From assembly GCA_016206745.1 (NCBI GenBank), contig JACQQW010000247.1, positions 1 through 7,398 of the forward strand: DNA of 7,398 bases, read 5' to 3'. Made by a program: the position numbers and the translations under genes. The stretch comes from Candidatus Omnitrophota bacterium. Lineage in GTDB: Bacteria; Omnitrophota; Gorgyraeia; Zapsychrales; Fredricksoniimonadaceae. Under the pieces are notes generated by a model. That model worked only from the letters and a program-made list of their open reading frames with translations. It made no database searches and was not told the DNA's origin. Shown in pieces: positions 1-5,798 of this stretch (the first letter of the stretch is position 1; the number at the start of each line of letters is the position of its first letter).

Positions 1-50
1 CTATTTTATTATTTAATTTAATATTAAAAAATACTTATTTATATAGGTCT

Positions 51-962
51 ATGGCGGATCGGACAGATAATGTTAGACTCATAATTTATGAGTTAGTGGG
101 TGGTAAGCAGAATGTTTTGGGCATTGAATATCTCAATAGGACCCTTATAGAGGCAAATTACCAACTGGAAACTCCCCAAAATCTTGATTCTATTTATAAG
201 GATGAACTTCTTTCACAAATTGCCGGTATTTTGCGGAATTCATATAGAGGTAAATTGGTGCTGCATGTTACGGTTCCATCAAACAGACAAATTGATGAAA
301 TAGCGGATAGAGCACAATTGTCAGGGGTTTCCCCCGCGGCGGGTAAAACGCCTGATCATGTTCAATATGACCGCGCCGAATTTTCAAAGAGTGATCAGTT
401 GGATATTCTCAGAAAAGAACTGCCGGAATATGTAACTGGATTAAAGCAGGACATAGGTGCAGAAGATGAAACGGAAGGCCCCGAAGCTGCAATAGCCCGG
501 CATTTGGATACAGTAAGATTAGTGTTCAAAAATGCTAGAATACATCATTTGGGGGTGTTAAACGCCAGAGCTAATTTAGGAAGAGAGGTCACAGAATATG
601 TAAGACAAAAAATAGACCAGATTATTCAGCAGCATGGCCTGACTCTTTCACCCAGTGAAATCAAGTTAAGCATAAGAGGACAGCGTGAGCTTTCTGTGTT
701 TAAGATTACATTGAATACCGATTCGGCAATGACAGTTTATAACGGTGGTATAGACCTCGATACGGCCAACGTGAACTGGAAAATCGGCAAGGACGGCAAA
801 GGCGTGGAAATCAACGTTGACCGGGCTATGATCGAGCGCATCAAGCGCAATGGCATCGACAGGCTGACTCCGGTGATTTTCAGGGTCACGCCGATTACAA
901 GCGTCTGGCCATTGGTCGGCCTGCAGCCGCCAAGGAAAGAAGACCAATTGGCCGGAGTATAA
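51..962 (+). CDS. Hypothetical protein with a GGIDL-type C-terminal tail module
   Basis: I do not recognise the main body. The 303-residue product has no signal peptide or membrane segment and is probably cytoplasmic. Residues 1-230 are mixed alpha/beta in character. A charged stretch around 110-145 may be a linker, and 150-225 looks like a second folded part with a helix near 174-195. Residues 231-303 form a distinct tail: NGGIDLDTANVNWKIGKDGK at 231-250, then a segment ending PVIFRVTPITS and PLVGL. From memory, similar tails end many Omnitrophota proteins. GC content is about 41% over 61-720 and about 55% over 741-960, changing at the tail boundary. The ATG at 51 has only a weak AGG (45-47) before it, and the frame stays open to the window edge. 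The upstream translation is low-complexity and AT-rich, so 51 is the best visible start. It is followed by mazEF, which has its own promoter. Confidence 0.72.
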   Translation: MADRTDNVRLIIYELVGGKQNVLGIEYLNRTLIEANYQLETPQNLDSIYKDELLSQIAGILRNSYRGKLVLHVTVPSNRQIDEIADRAQLSGVSPAAGKTPDHVQYDRAEFSKSDQLDILRKELPEYVTGLKQDIGAEDETEGPEAAIARHLDTVRLVFKNARIHHLGVLNARANLGREVTEYVRQKIDQIIQQHGLTLSPSEIKLSIRGQRELSVFKITLNTDSAMTVYNGGIDLDTANVNWKIGKDGKGVEINVDRAMIERIKRNGIDRLTPVIFRVTPITSVWPLVGLQPPRKEDQLAGV

Positions 963-1006
963 AAAATTTTTAAGAATTTACTTGGGGGAGTAAACAGATA
1001 TTTTTC

Positions 1007-1034
1007 TTGAAAAAACATTAGGGCATTGTATACT
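1007..1034 (+). promoter_or_regulatory. Sigma-70-type promoter of mazEF
   Basis: A TTGAAA -35 box (1007-1012) and a TATACT -10 box (1029-1034) are separated by 16 bp. The predicted start of transcription is near 1041, giving a leader of about 20 nt before mazE. It lies in the 98-nt gap after the first gene, which suggests mazEF is an independent unit. Confidence 0.7.
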
Positions 1035-1048
1035 CTTTGTAGATACAA
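1026..1048 (+). promoter_or_regulatory. Candidate MazE/MazEF autoregulatory operator
   Basis: TTGTAT (1026-1031) and ATACAA (1043-1048) form a perfect 6-bp inverted repeat with an 11-nt spacer. The left arm overlaps the -10 box and the right arm runs into the Shine-Dalgarno sequence. MazE antitoxins and MazEF complexes usually repress their own promoter by binding such palindromes. The position fits, but binding here is inferred. Confidence 0.5.
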
Positions 1049-1057
1049 GGAGGTGAT
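1047..1057 (+). promoter_or_regulatory. Perfect Shine-Dalgarno sequence of mazE
   Basis: AAGGAGGTGAT is complementary to the 16S rRNA 3' end over 11 nt, with GGAGG ending 7 nt before the mazE ATG at 1061. It is by far the strongest ribosome binding site in the window and fixes the mazE start. Strong antitoxin translation fits the need for excess antitoxin. Confidence 0.85.
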
Positions 1058-1060
1058 GTT

Positions 1061-1297
1061 ATGGTGCTCACGGTACAGCAGTGGGGTAATAGTTTGGCGG
1101 TGCGTTTGCCCAAGCCTTTGGCCCAAAGAATTCATGTGCATAAAGGGTCCCAATTGGATTTGGCGGTGGTGGACAATAAACTGGTTTTAAGCGCCGGGCG
1201 AACAATGAGATATGATTTGAAGAGTTTGGTCAGAAAAATAAAGGCCACTCATCCCGATCAGGATACGGGGCGTCCGGTTGGCCAGGAGATCTGGTAG
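1061..1297 (+). CDS. mazE: MazE-family antitoxin (AbrB/SpoVT DNA-binding domain)
   Basis: This 78-residue protein is the antitoxin of a type II toxin-antitoxin pair. The N-terminal half is the swapped-hairpin AbrB/MazE fold: QQWGNSLAVRLPK at 6-18 matches the conserved WGNSxAVRxP signature used for dimerisation and DNA binding. The C-terminal part (about 50-78) is expected to be a flexible toxin-binding tail. Its ending GQEIW is like the usual MazE ending (DKEVW in E. coli). Length is normal for the family (about 80). The start follows a perfect Shine-Dalgarno sequence. mazF begins one nucleotide after the stop, so the two are translationally coupled. It probably binds the inverted repeat over its own promoter. 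All expected parts are present and nothing suggests inactivation. Confidence 0.93.
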   Translation: MVLTVQQWGNSLAVRLPKPLAQRIHVHKGSQLDLAVVDNKLVLSAGRTMRYDLKSLVRKIKATHPDQDTGRPVGQEIW

Positions 1298-1298
1298 C

Positions 1299-1637
1299 AT
1301 GGCACGGTACGTTCCCGATCAGGGCGATTTGGTATGGGTGAGTTTCAACCCTCAAGCGGGGCACGAACAGGCAGGATTAAGGCCTGCTTTGGTTGTGTCT
1401 CCGGGGGTTTATAACTCAAAGGCGGGATTGGCTTTGATGTGTCCTATTACAAGCCAAGTCAAAGGATATCCTTTTGAAGTTCAATTGCCTCTAACATCTT
1501 CTGTACGTGGCGTGGTCCTGTCGGATCAGATTAAAAGCCTTGATTGGCATGCCCGTAAAACCAAGTTTATTGAGCGCCTGCCTGCCGTTGTCACCAGGGA
1601 AGTCCTCGCCAAGGTAGAAGCCATTTTAAAAGGTTGA
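1299..1637 (+). CDS. mazF: MazF-family endoribonuclease toxin
   Basis: This 112-residue toxin is closely similar to E. coli MazF, which cuts single-stranded mRNA at ACA. The start is the ATG at 1299, with AGGAG at 1284-1288 and the protein beginning MARYVPDQGDLVWVSF, as MazF proteins do. A TTG at 1278 lies inside mazE and is less likely. Signature blocks are GDLVWVSFNP (9-18), GHEQAGLRPALVVSP (21-35), CPITSQVKGYPFEV (48-61) and DQIKSLDW. E23, R28 and T51 correspond to E. coli E24, R29 and T52 at the active site, so the toxin should be active. The cleavage motif cannot be read from sequence and may differ from ACA. There is no clear terminator after it, so read-through into bamA is possible. 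Confidence 0.93.
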   Translation: MARYVPDQGDLVWVSFNPQAGHEQAGLRPALVVSPGVYNSKAGLALMCPITSQVKGYPFEVQLPLTSSVRGVVLSDQIKSLDWHARKTKFIERLPAVVTREVLAKVEAILKG

Positions 1638-1680
1638 AAATCATTAGCGGCAAAGTTTTTTTACAAATATTTTTTGTTAA

Positions 1681-1709
1681 TTGACACAGATTGGACAACC
1701 GCATATAAT
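1681..1709 (+). promoter_or_regulatory. Perfect consensus sigma-70 promoter of the bamA-lpx operon
   Basis: TTGACA (1681-1686), a 17-bp spacer and TATAAT (1704-1709) match the ideal housekeeping promoter at all positions. The upstream stretch (about 1653-1680) is T/A-rich and could act as an UP element. The predicted transcription start, about 7 nt after the -10 box, falls at 1716-1717, on the bamA ATG itself. A TTG start that could be read at 1681 is part of the -35 box. Confidence 0.85.
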
Positions 1710-1716
1710 CAACACC

Positions 1717-4146
1717 ATGCCTAAAAAAATTACCCCATTCATTGTTGTTTTATGCTTAATTTTTATTTGCGCAAGCGCTAAACATTCATCGGCGCAAGCG
1801 GTTGCGCCGGACCCATCGACGGAGCAGGCGCCGGCCGCAACAAATGCCCAAATCAACGAAGACTCCGGTGATTCTGAGGAAGATGCTGCCGCGCAGCCGG
1901 CTGCACCCACAGGGGTCCCGGGAAAAACCGTCAAATCCATTGATATCCAGGGCAATAAATCCATCGGCATTGCCCAGGTCCTGGCCAAAATCAAGACCCG
2001 GGTGGGCCAGGAATATCAGGAAAATGTGGTCAGCGATGATCTCAAGCGCCTTTATAATACCGGCCATTTTTCCGATGTGCAAATCGACCATGAGGACCAT
2101 CAGGGCGGCTATAAAATCATTGTGCGCCTTAAGGAAAAACCCATTGTAGAGGAATTGACCTTCTCTAAATTGCGTTATTACAATAAACGTTTCCTGGAGA
2201 GCAAGATCAAGACCAAGAAAGACAAATTCTTGGACAATAAGACCCTCAAGGACGACATCAATACCATTGAAGAGCTTTACAAGAAAAAGGGGTTGACCCA
2301 GGCCAAGGTGGATGTGGAAACGTTTTTGGACGATGTCACCAACAAAGCGACTTTGCATTTTATCATCCGCGAAGGCTTTCGCATGAAGATCAAGCGTATC
2401 AACATTTACGGCAATACCGCGTACCAGGACAAAAAGATCATCAAGGTCATGAAATCGCGTCCGGCCTGGTTGTTTAATTCCGGGTTTTTAAAAGAAGACC
2501 AATTGGAAGAGGACATGACCCGCATCCAGTCTTTTTTTGAGCAGAACGGCTATATTGACGCCAAGGCCGCTTATAAAGTTGAACCGCTGTATAAGGGATT
2601 GGTGAATGTGGATGTCAACATTGAGGAAGGCAAACGCTATTATGTCGGAGATGTGGCGGTCACCGGCAACAGTATTTTATCCGAGCTTGACATCAAGAGC
2701 AATCTCAAGAACATGCGCGAAGCCAATGTTTTCAGCCGTGAAAAACTGGATGAAGACGTCAATAATGTCCGCAATGCCTATTTTGACCGCGGGTATATTT
2801 CCGCCAATGTTGAGGAAGCCACGTCTTTTAATACCGAGACCGGCAATGTGGACGTTAAGCTGGATATTAAGGAAGGCAAGCTCGCCTATATCAATAAAAT
2901 CAAGATCCAGGGCAATGCCCATACCCGCGACATCGTCATCCGCCGCGAATTGCGCATGTACCCCGGAGACCAGTTCGACGGCAAGAAATTGCGCAAGTCC
3001 AAGGAACGCCTGCGCAATTTGGGTTATTTTGAAGATGTCGGTTATGACATTGAAGACACCGATCAAGCCGACCAAAAAGATCTGGTTGTGCAGGTCAAAG
3101 AGGCCAAGACCGGGAGTTTCTCCTTCGGCGGCGGCTACAGCACGGTGGACAAGCTGGTGGGCTTTATTGAACTTGAACAGAAGAATTTCGACATTGCCAA
3201 CTGGCCTTCATTTACCGGCGGCGGTCAGAATTTGCGCCTGCGCGGTGAACTGGGCTCCACCCGCCAGAACGTGCTTTTGAGCTTTACGGAACCGTGGCTT
3301 TTTGATTACCCGGTCTCCGGAGGGTTCGACGCGTTCTTGACCGACACCAAGCGCGACAGCAGCACCGGTTATGCCTACGATGAGCGCCGCACCGGCGGGG
3401 ACCTGCGTTTGGGCAAGAGTTTCAATGATAATTTCAATATAGGTTCCTATTACCGCCTGGAGCAAATCAAAATCAATAATTTGGACTCCGCTGTTTCCGC
3501 GGATTTAGCGGCGGAAGAGGGCACTAATGTGGTCAGTTCCTCGGGACTCTCCGGCACGCATGATTACCGCGACAGTCCGATAAGCCCGACCACCGGCTGG
3601 ATGATTGCCAATAATGCGGACCTGGCCGGCGGGCTCTTGGGCGGGGACAAGGATTTTTACCGCCTGCAGACCAGCGGCAATTATTATATACCCATTAAAT
3701 TCAGTGAATTGACCACGGTGATGGAGCTCAACGCCAGGACCGGCATGGTGAAAGCGTACGGGGACTCCGACCGGGTGCCCATCTTCGAGCGTTATTTTGC
3801 CGGCGGCGCGCATTCCATCCGCGGGTATAATGAACGTAAAGTCGGGCCATTGGATCCCAATACCAATGATTCTGTCGGTGGTGAAGTTATACTCGTGGGC
3901 GGCGCCGAGTACACCGTGCCGATCATCGATATTCTTAAAGCCGCGGTGTTTTTTGATACCGGCAATGTATGGAGCAAGGTCAAAGACTATGGCAGCGGCG
4001 GCTTGAAATCCGGCACCGGCTTGGGGTTAAGGGTCAAGACCCCCATTGGTCCGATCAATCTGGACTATGGGTTTCCATTAAACAATGAACCCGGTGAAGA
4101 GAAAAGAAGCGGCAAATTTTATTTCAGCGTGAGTCGCGGATTCTAA
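1717..4146 (+). CDS. bamA: Outer membrane protein assembly factor BamA (Omp85 family)
   Basis: This 809-residue protein is the central component of the BAM complex, which folds and inserts beta-barrel proteins into the outer membrane. A signal peptide covers 1-28 (MPKK, hydrophobic run IVVLCLIFICAS, cleavage probably after AQA). Residues 29-68 are an acidic Pro/Ala-rich linker. Five POTRA domains follow at about 70-142, 143-220, 221-305, 306-386 and 389-464, several opening with an IxIxGN-type strand (IDIQGN, INIYGN, VAVTGN, IKIQGN). The 16-strand barrel spans about 465-809. The IRGY at 701-704, within FAGGAHSIRGY, is the conserved VRGF/Y motif of the lid loop. The protein ends FYFSVSRGF, a typical beta-signal with terminal Phe. 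The length matches E. coli BamA (810). The start is the ATG at 1717, which has no Shine-Dalgarno sequence and lies just after the -10 box. ompH follows after 19 nt. Confidence 0.96.
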   Translation: MPKKITPFIVVLCLIFICASAKHSSAQAVAPDPSTEQAPAATNAQINEDSGDSEEDAAAQPAAPTGVPGKTVKSIDIQGNKSIGIAQVLAKIKTRVGQEYQENVVSDDLKRLYNTGHFSDVQIDHEDHQGGYKIIVRLKEKPIVEELTFSKLRYYNKRFLESKIKTKKDKFLDNKTLKDDINTIEELYKKKGLTQAKVDVETFLDDVTNKATLHFIIREGFRMKIKRINIYGNTAYQDKKIIKVMKSRPAWLFNSGFLKEDQLEEDMTRIQSFFEQNGYIDAKAAYKVEPLYKGLVNVDVNIEEGKRYYVGDVAVTGNSILSELDIKSNLKNMREANVFSREKLDEDVNNVRNAYFDRGYISANVEEATSFNTETGNVDVKLDIKEGKLAYINKIKIQGNAHTRDIVIRRELRMYPGDQFDGKKLRKSKERLRNLGYFEDVGYDIEDTDQADQKDLVVQVKEAKTGSFSFGGGYSTVDKLVGFIELEQKNFDIANWPSFTGGGQNLRLRGELGSTRQNVLLSFTEPWLFDYPVSGGFDAFLTDTKRDSSTGYAYDERRTGGDLRLGKSFNDNFNIGSYYRLEQIKINNLDSAVSADLAAEEGTNVVSSSGLSGTHDYRDSPISPTTGWMIANNADLAGGLLGGDKDFYRLQTSGNYYIPIKFSELTTVMELNARTGMVKAYGDSDRVPIFERYFAGGAHSIRGYNERKVGPLDPNTNDSVGGEVILVGGAEYTVPIIDILKAAVFFDTGNVWSKVKDYGSGGLKSGTGLGLRVKTPIGPINLDYGFPLNNEPGEEKRSGKFYFSVSRGF

Positions 4147-4165
4147 ATAATAAGAGGAGGCTGGT

Positions 4166-4675
4166 ATGAACAGGGCAAAAGTTTTCGGGTTAACAGCAGT
4201 ATTAGGTTTAGCATTAGCAACAGCGGCATTCGCCAAAGATTTGAAGATCGCTTACGTCGATTTGAGCCGTCTGTTTGACAATTATCAAAAGACCAAAGAG
4301 TATGATGCCGTGTTACAAAAAGAAAGCGAAGGCTTTCAAAAAGAGCGCGACGCTATGATCAATAAAATCCGCGATGCCCAGGGAAAATTGGCGCTTTTAA
4401 AAGAAGATGAGAAGCAAAAAGTGCAAGGAGACATCGACAAGCAAAAGAACGATTTGATCGAATACGACAAGCAAAAACGCACCGAATTGGCCAAAAAGCG
4501 CGATGAGAAAGTGCGCGAGATCCTTTTGGAAATCGAAAAGATCGTCAGTGAAATGGCGAAAAAAGAAGGATATGATTACGTCCTTAACGACCGGGTGTTG
4601 ATTTACGGGGACCAAAGCCAGAACATTACCGACAAGGTTTTAAAGGCCCTCAACGACGGCCTTGGAAAAAAATAA
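4166..4675 (+). CDS. ompH: OmpH/Skp-family periplasmic chaperone
   Basis: This 169-residue protein is a homologue of Skp, the trimeric jellyfish-shaped chaperone that holds unfolded outer-membrane proteins on the way to BamA. Residues 1-23 are a signal peptide ending AFA before KDLK. The mature protein opens with the conserved strand KIAYVDLSRLFDNY (27-40). A long charged coiled coil rich in Lys, Glu and Asp covers about 41-132. It closes with the family's C-terminal strand-and-helix block (YDYVLNDRVLIYGDQSQNIT, 136-155, then DKVLKALN). Length is normal for the family. The ATG follows AGGAGG at 4155-4160, a strong ribosome binding site. Position directly after bamA is typical for the family. 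The TAA stop is itself the first three bases of the hairpin at 4673-4716. Confidence 0.94.
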   Translation: MNRAKVFGLTAVLGLALATAAFAKDLKIAYVDLSRLFDNYQKTKEYDAVLQKESEGFQKERDAMINKIRDAQGKLALLKEDEKQKVQGDIDKQKNDLIEYDKQKRTELAKKRDEKVREILLEIEKIVSEMAKKEGYDYVLNDRVLIYGDQSQNITDKVLKALNDGLGKK

Positions 4676-4716
4676 CCATGAACCAGGACAATCGCTTCGT
4701 GTCCGGTTCATGGTTA
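4673..4716 (+). promoter_or_regulatory. Strong hairpin 1 overlapping the ompH stop codon
   Basis: TAACCATGAACC (4673-4684) pairs perfectly with GGTTCATGGTTA (4705-4716). After a bulged A4685, GGACA (4686-4690) pairs with TGTCC (4700-4704), giving 17 bp and a 9-nt loop, ATCGCTTCG (4691-4699). There is no T run after it on the + strand, so it is not a standard intrinsic terminator for ompH. It may protect the 3' end of bamA-ompH mRNA, mark a processing site, or act with hairpin 2. On the - strand it is followed by seven Ts (complement of 4666-4672), so it could stop leftward transcription, although no - strand gene is visible. Confidence 0.75.
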
Positions 4717-4757
4717 CCCTGCATCGGCTGCGAAGCGCTTAGCCTGGTGCGGGGTAA
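4714..4757 (+). promoter_or_regulatory. Hairpin 2, covering the lpxD ribosome binding site
   Basis: TTACCCTGCA (4714-4723) pairs with TGCGGGGTAA (4748-4757) over 10 bp, including one G-U pair. Inside, GGCT (4726-4729) pairs with AGCC (4741-4744), and an apical GCG/CGC pairing is possible. GGGG at 4751-4754, the only Shine-Dalgarno-like sequence before the lpxD ATG (4763), is buried in the outer stem. The element shares 4714-4716 with hairpin 1. CGAAGCG (4731-4737) is exactly complementary to CGCTTCG (4693-4699) in the loop of hairpin 1. Regulation of lpxD translation is inferred. Confidence 0.6.
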
Positions 4758-4762
4758 TTAAC

Positions 4763-5797
4763 ATGCATTTATCCCTTGCCGATATTGCCCGGTTGGTTGG
4801 CGGCGAACTCATCGGTGACGGGAATGTTGAAATCAGCGGATGTTCCGGGATTTTAGAAGCTAAAAAAGGGGACTTGACTTTTTTGGCCAACCCGAAATAT
4901 TCGCCGCAGGCAGAAACAACCCAGGCCTCAGCAATCATCATTCCCCGGCAGATGACCCTGCCGGGGAAGTTTTTTATTAGGGTTGATAATACTTCCCTTG
5001 CGTTCACTCAGGTCCTCAATCGTTTTATTGAGCGCCTTCCTAATCACCATCCTAAAGGCATCCATCCCACCGCGATCATCGCGCCGGACGTTAAGATAGG
5101 CAAAGGTGTGGCAGTGGGCGCGTATACCGTTATTGAATCCGGTTCTTCCATTGGTGAATACAGTGTGATTTATGGACACTGTTATATCGGCCATGGCGCA
5201 CGTGTCGGGTCCAACAGCCTGATTTATCCCCAGGTGGTTGTGCGTGAAGGGGTTTTGATCGGCCAAAGGGCCATTGTCCACAGCGGCACGGTGATCGGTT
5301 GTGATGGTTATGGGTATGTTACGGTGGAAGGCAGGCACGTGAAAATACCGCAATTAGGCACCGTGGTCATTGAGGACGATGTTGAAATCGGCGCCAATGT
5401 CACCATTGACCGCGCCCGGTTCGACAAGACGGTCATTGGGGAAGGGACAAAAATTGACAATTTGGTGCATATCGCGCACAATGTCACTGTCGGTAAGCAT
5501 TGCTTGATCGTTGCCCAGGTGGGTATTTCCGGCAGTTCGCGCATCGGTAATTATGTCATCCTGGCGGGGCAAGTTGGGGTGGTCGGCCATTTGAGTATCG
5601 GTGACGGCGCGGTCGTGGCCGCCCAGTCTGGGGTGAGCAAATCCATTAAGGCCGGCGAACAAGTTTTCGGGTCACCCGCACAGCCGATCAAAGAGGCCTT
5701 CAGGACCAATGCCCATGTGCAGCGTTTGAGCCATTACGCGGCAACAATCAAGGATTTGAAGAAGCGGATTGAAGAATTAGAGAAAAAAGGACAATAA
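4763..5797 (+). CDS. lpxD: UDP-3-O-acylglucosamine N-acyltransferase LpxD
   Basis: This 344-residue cytoplasmic homotrimeric enzyme transfers a 3-hydroxyacyl chain from acyl-ACP to the 2-amino group of UDP-3-O-acyl-GlcN, the third step of lipid A synthesis. The N-terminal uridine-binding domain covers about 1-95 (LADIARLVGGELIGDG, KKGDLTFLANPKY). The left-handed beta-helix of hexapeptide repeats runs about 100-295 (IHPTAIIAP, GSNSLIYPQVVVREG, GTVIGCDGYGY). IDNLVHIAHN at 231-240 holds the catalytic histidine, H239, at the same number as in E. coli. Residues 305-344 form a C-terminal helix with a charged end. Length is normal for the family. The start is the ATG at 4763, before the conserved LADIARLVGG, with only a weak GGGG site that hairpin 2 can sequester. 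Codons 60-71 form an intrinsic terminator, which is unusual. Confidence 0.96.
   Translation: MHLSLADIARLVGGELIGDGNVEISGCSGILEAKKGDLTFLANPKYSPQAETTQASAIIIPRQMTLPGKFFIRVDNTSLAFTQVLNRFIERLPNHHPKGIHPTAIIAPDVKIGKGVAVGAYTVIESGSSIGEYSVIYGHCYIGHGARVGSNSLIYPQVVVREGVLIGQRAIVHSGTVIGCDGYGYVTVEGRHVKIPQLGTVVIEDDVEIGANVTIDRARFDKTVIGEGTKIDNLVHIAHNVTVGKHCLIVAQVGISGSSRIGNYVILAGQVGVVGHLSIGDGAVVAAQSGVSKSIKAGEQVFGSPAQPIKEAFRTNAHVQRLSHYAATIKDLKKRIEELEKKGQ
4941..4975 (+). terminator. Intrinsic terminator-like hairpin inside lpxD
   Basis: TTCCCCGGCAG (4941-4951) and CTGCCGGGGAA (4958-4968) are perfect 11-bp complements with a 6-nt loop (ATGACC). They are followed by G and six Ts (4970-4975). This has the full layout of a Rho-independent terminator on the + strand, but it lies 178 nt into lpxD at codons 60-71. 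Translating ribosomes would normally prevent it from forming, so it could act only when lpxD translation is low. The structure is seen directly; its activity is inferred. Confidence 0.65.
5786..5791 (+). promoter_or_regulatory. Ribosome binding site that decides the lpxC-fabZ start
   Basis: AAAGGA (5786-5791) lies at the end of lpxD, 7 nt before an ATA codon at 5799 that is in frame with lpxC. No ATG, GTG or TTG occurs in that frame between the upstream TAG (5778-5780) and the GTG at 5829, and that GTG has no Shine-Dalgarno sequence before it. This points to 5799 as the start. Confidence 0.55.
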
Positions 5798-5798
5798 A

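Noticed and set aside
960..971. AAAAAATTTTT tract after the first gene as a terminator
   Set aside because: The palindrome is A/T only and would not form a stable hairpin; no GC-rich stem is present.
1278..1298. TTG start for mazF at 1278
   Set aside because: The ATG at 1299 has AGGAG upstream and gives the standard MazF N-terminus; the TTG would add seven residues within mazE.
1638..1680. T-rich stretch after mazF as an intrinsic terminator
   Set aside because: T runs are present, but I found no convincing GC-containing stem before them; they fit an UP-like region for the bamA promoter better.
1681..1716. TTG start for bamA at 1681, adding 12 residues
   Set aside because: These bases are the -35 and -10 boxes of a perfect promoter, and the ATG at 1717 starts a proper signal peptide.
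1802..3280. Open frames on the + strand at 1802-2149 and 2606-3280
   Set aside because: Both are out-of-frame readings of bamA with Arg/Pro/Ser-rich, low-information translations; the BamA frame is unambiguous.
4673..4716. Hairpin 1 as the + strand terminator of bamA-ompH
   Set aside because: No T run follows the stem in that direction; the next bases are CCCTGC and lead into hairpin 2 and lpxD.
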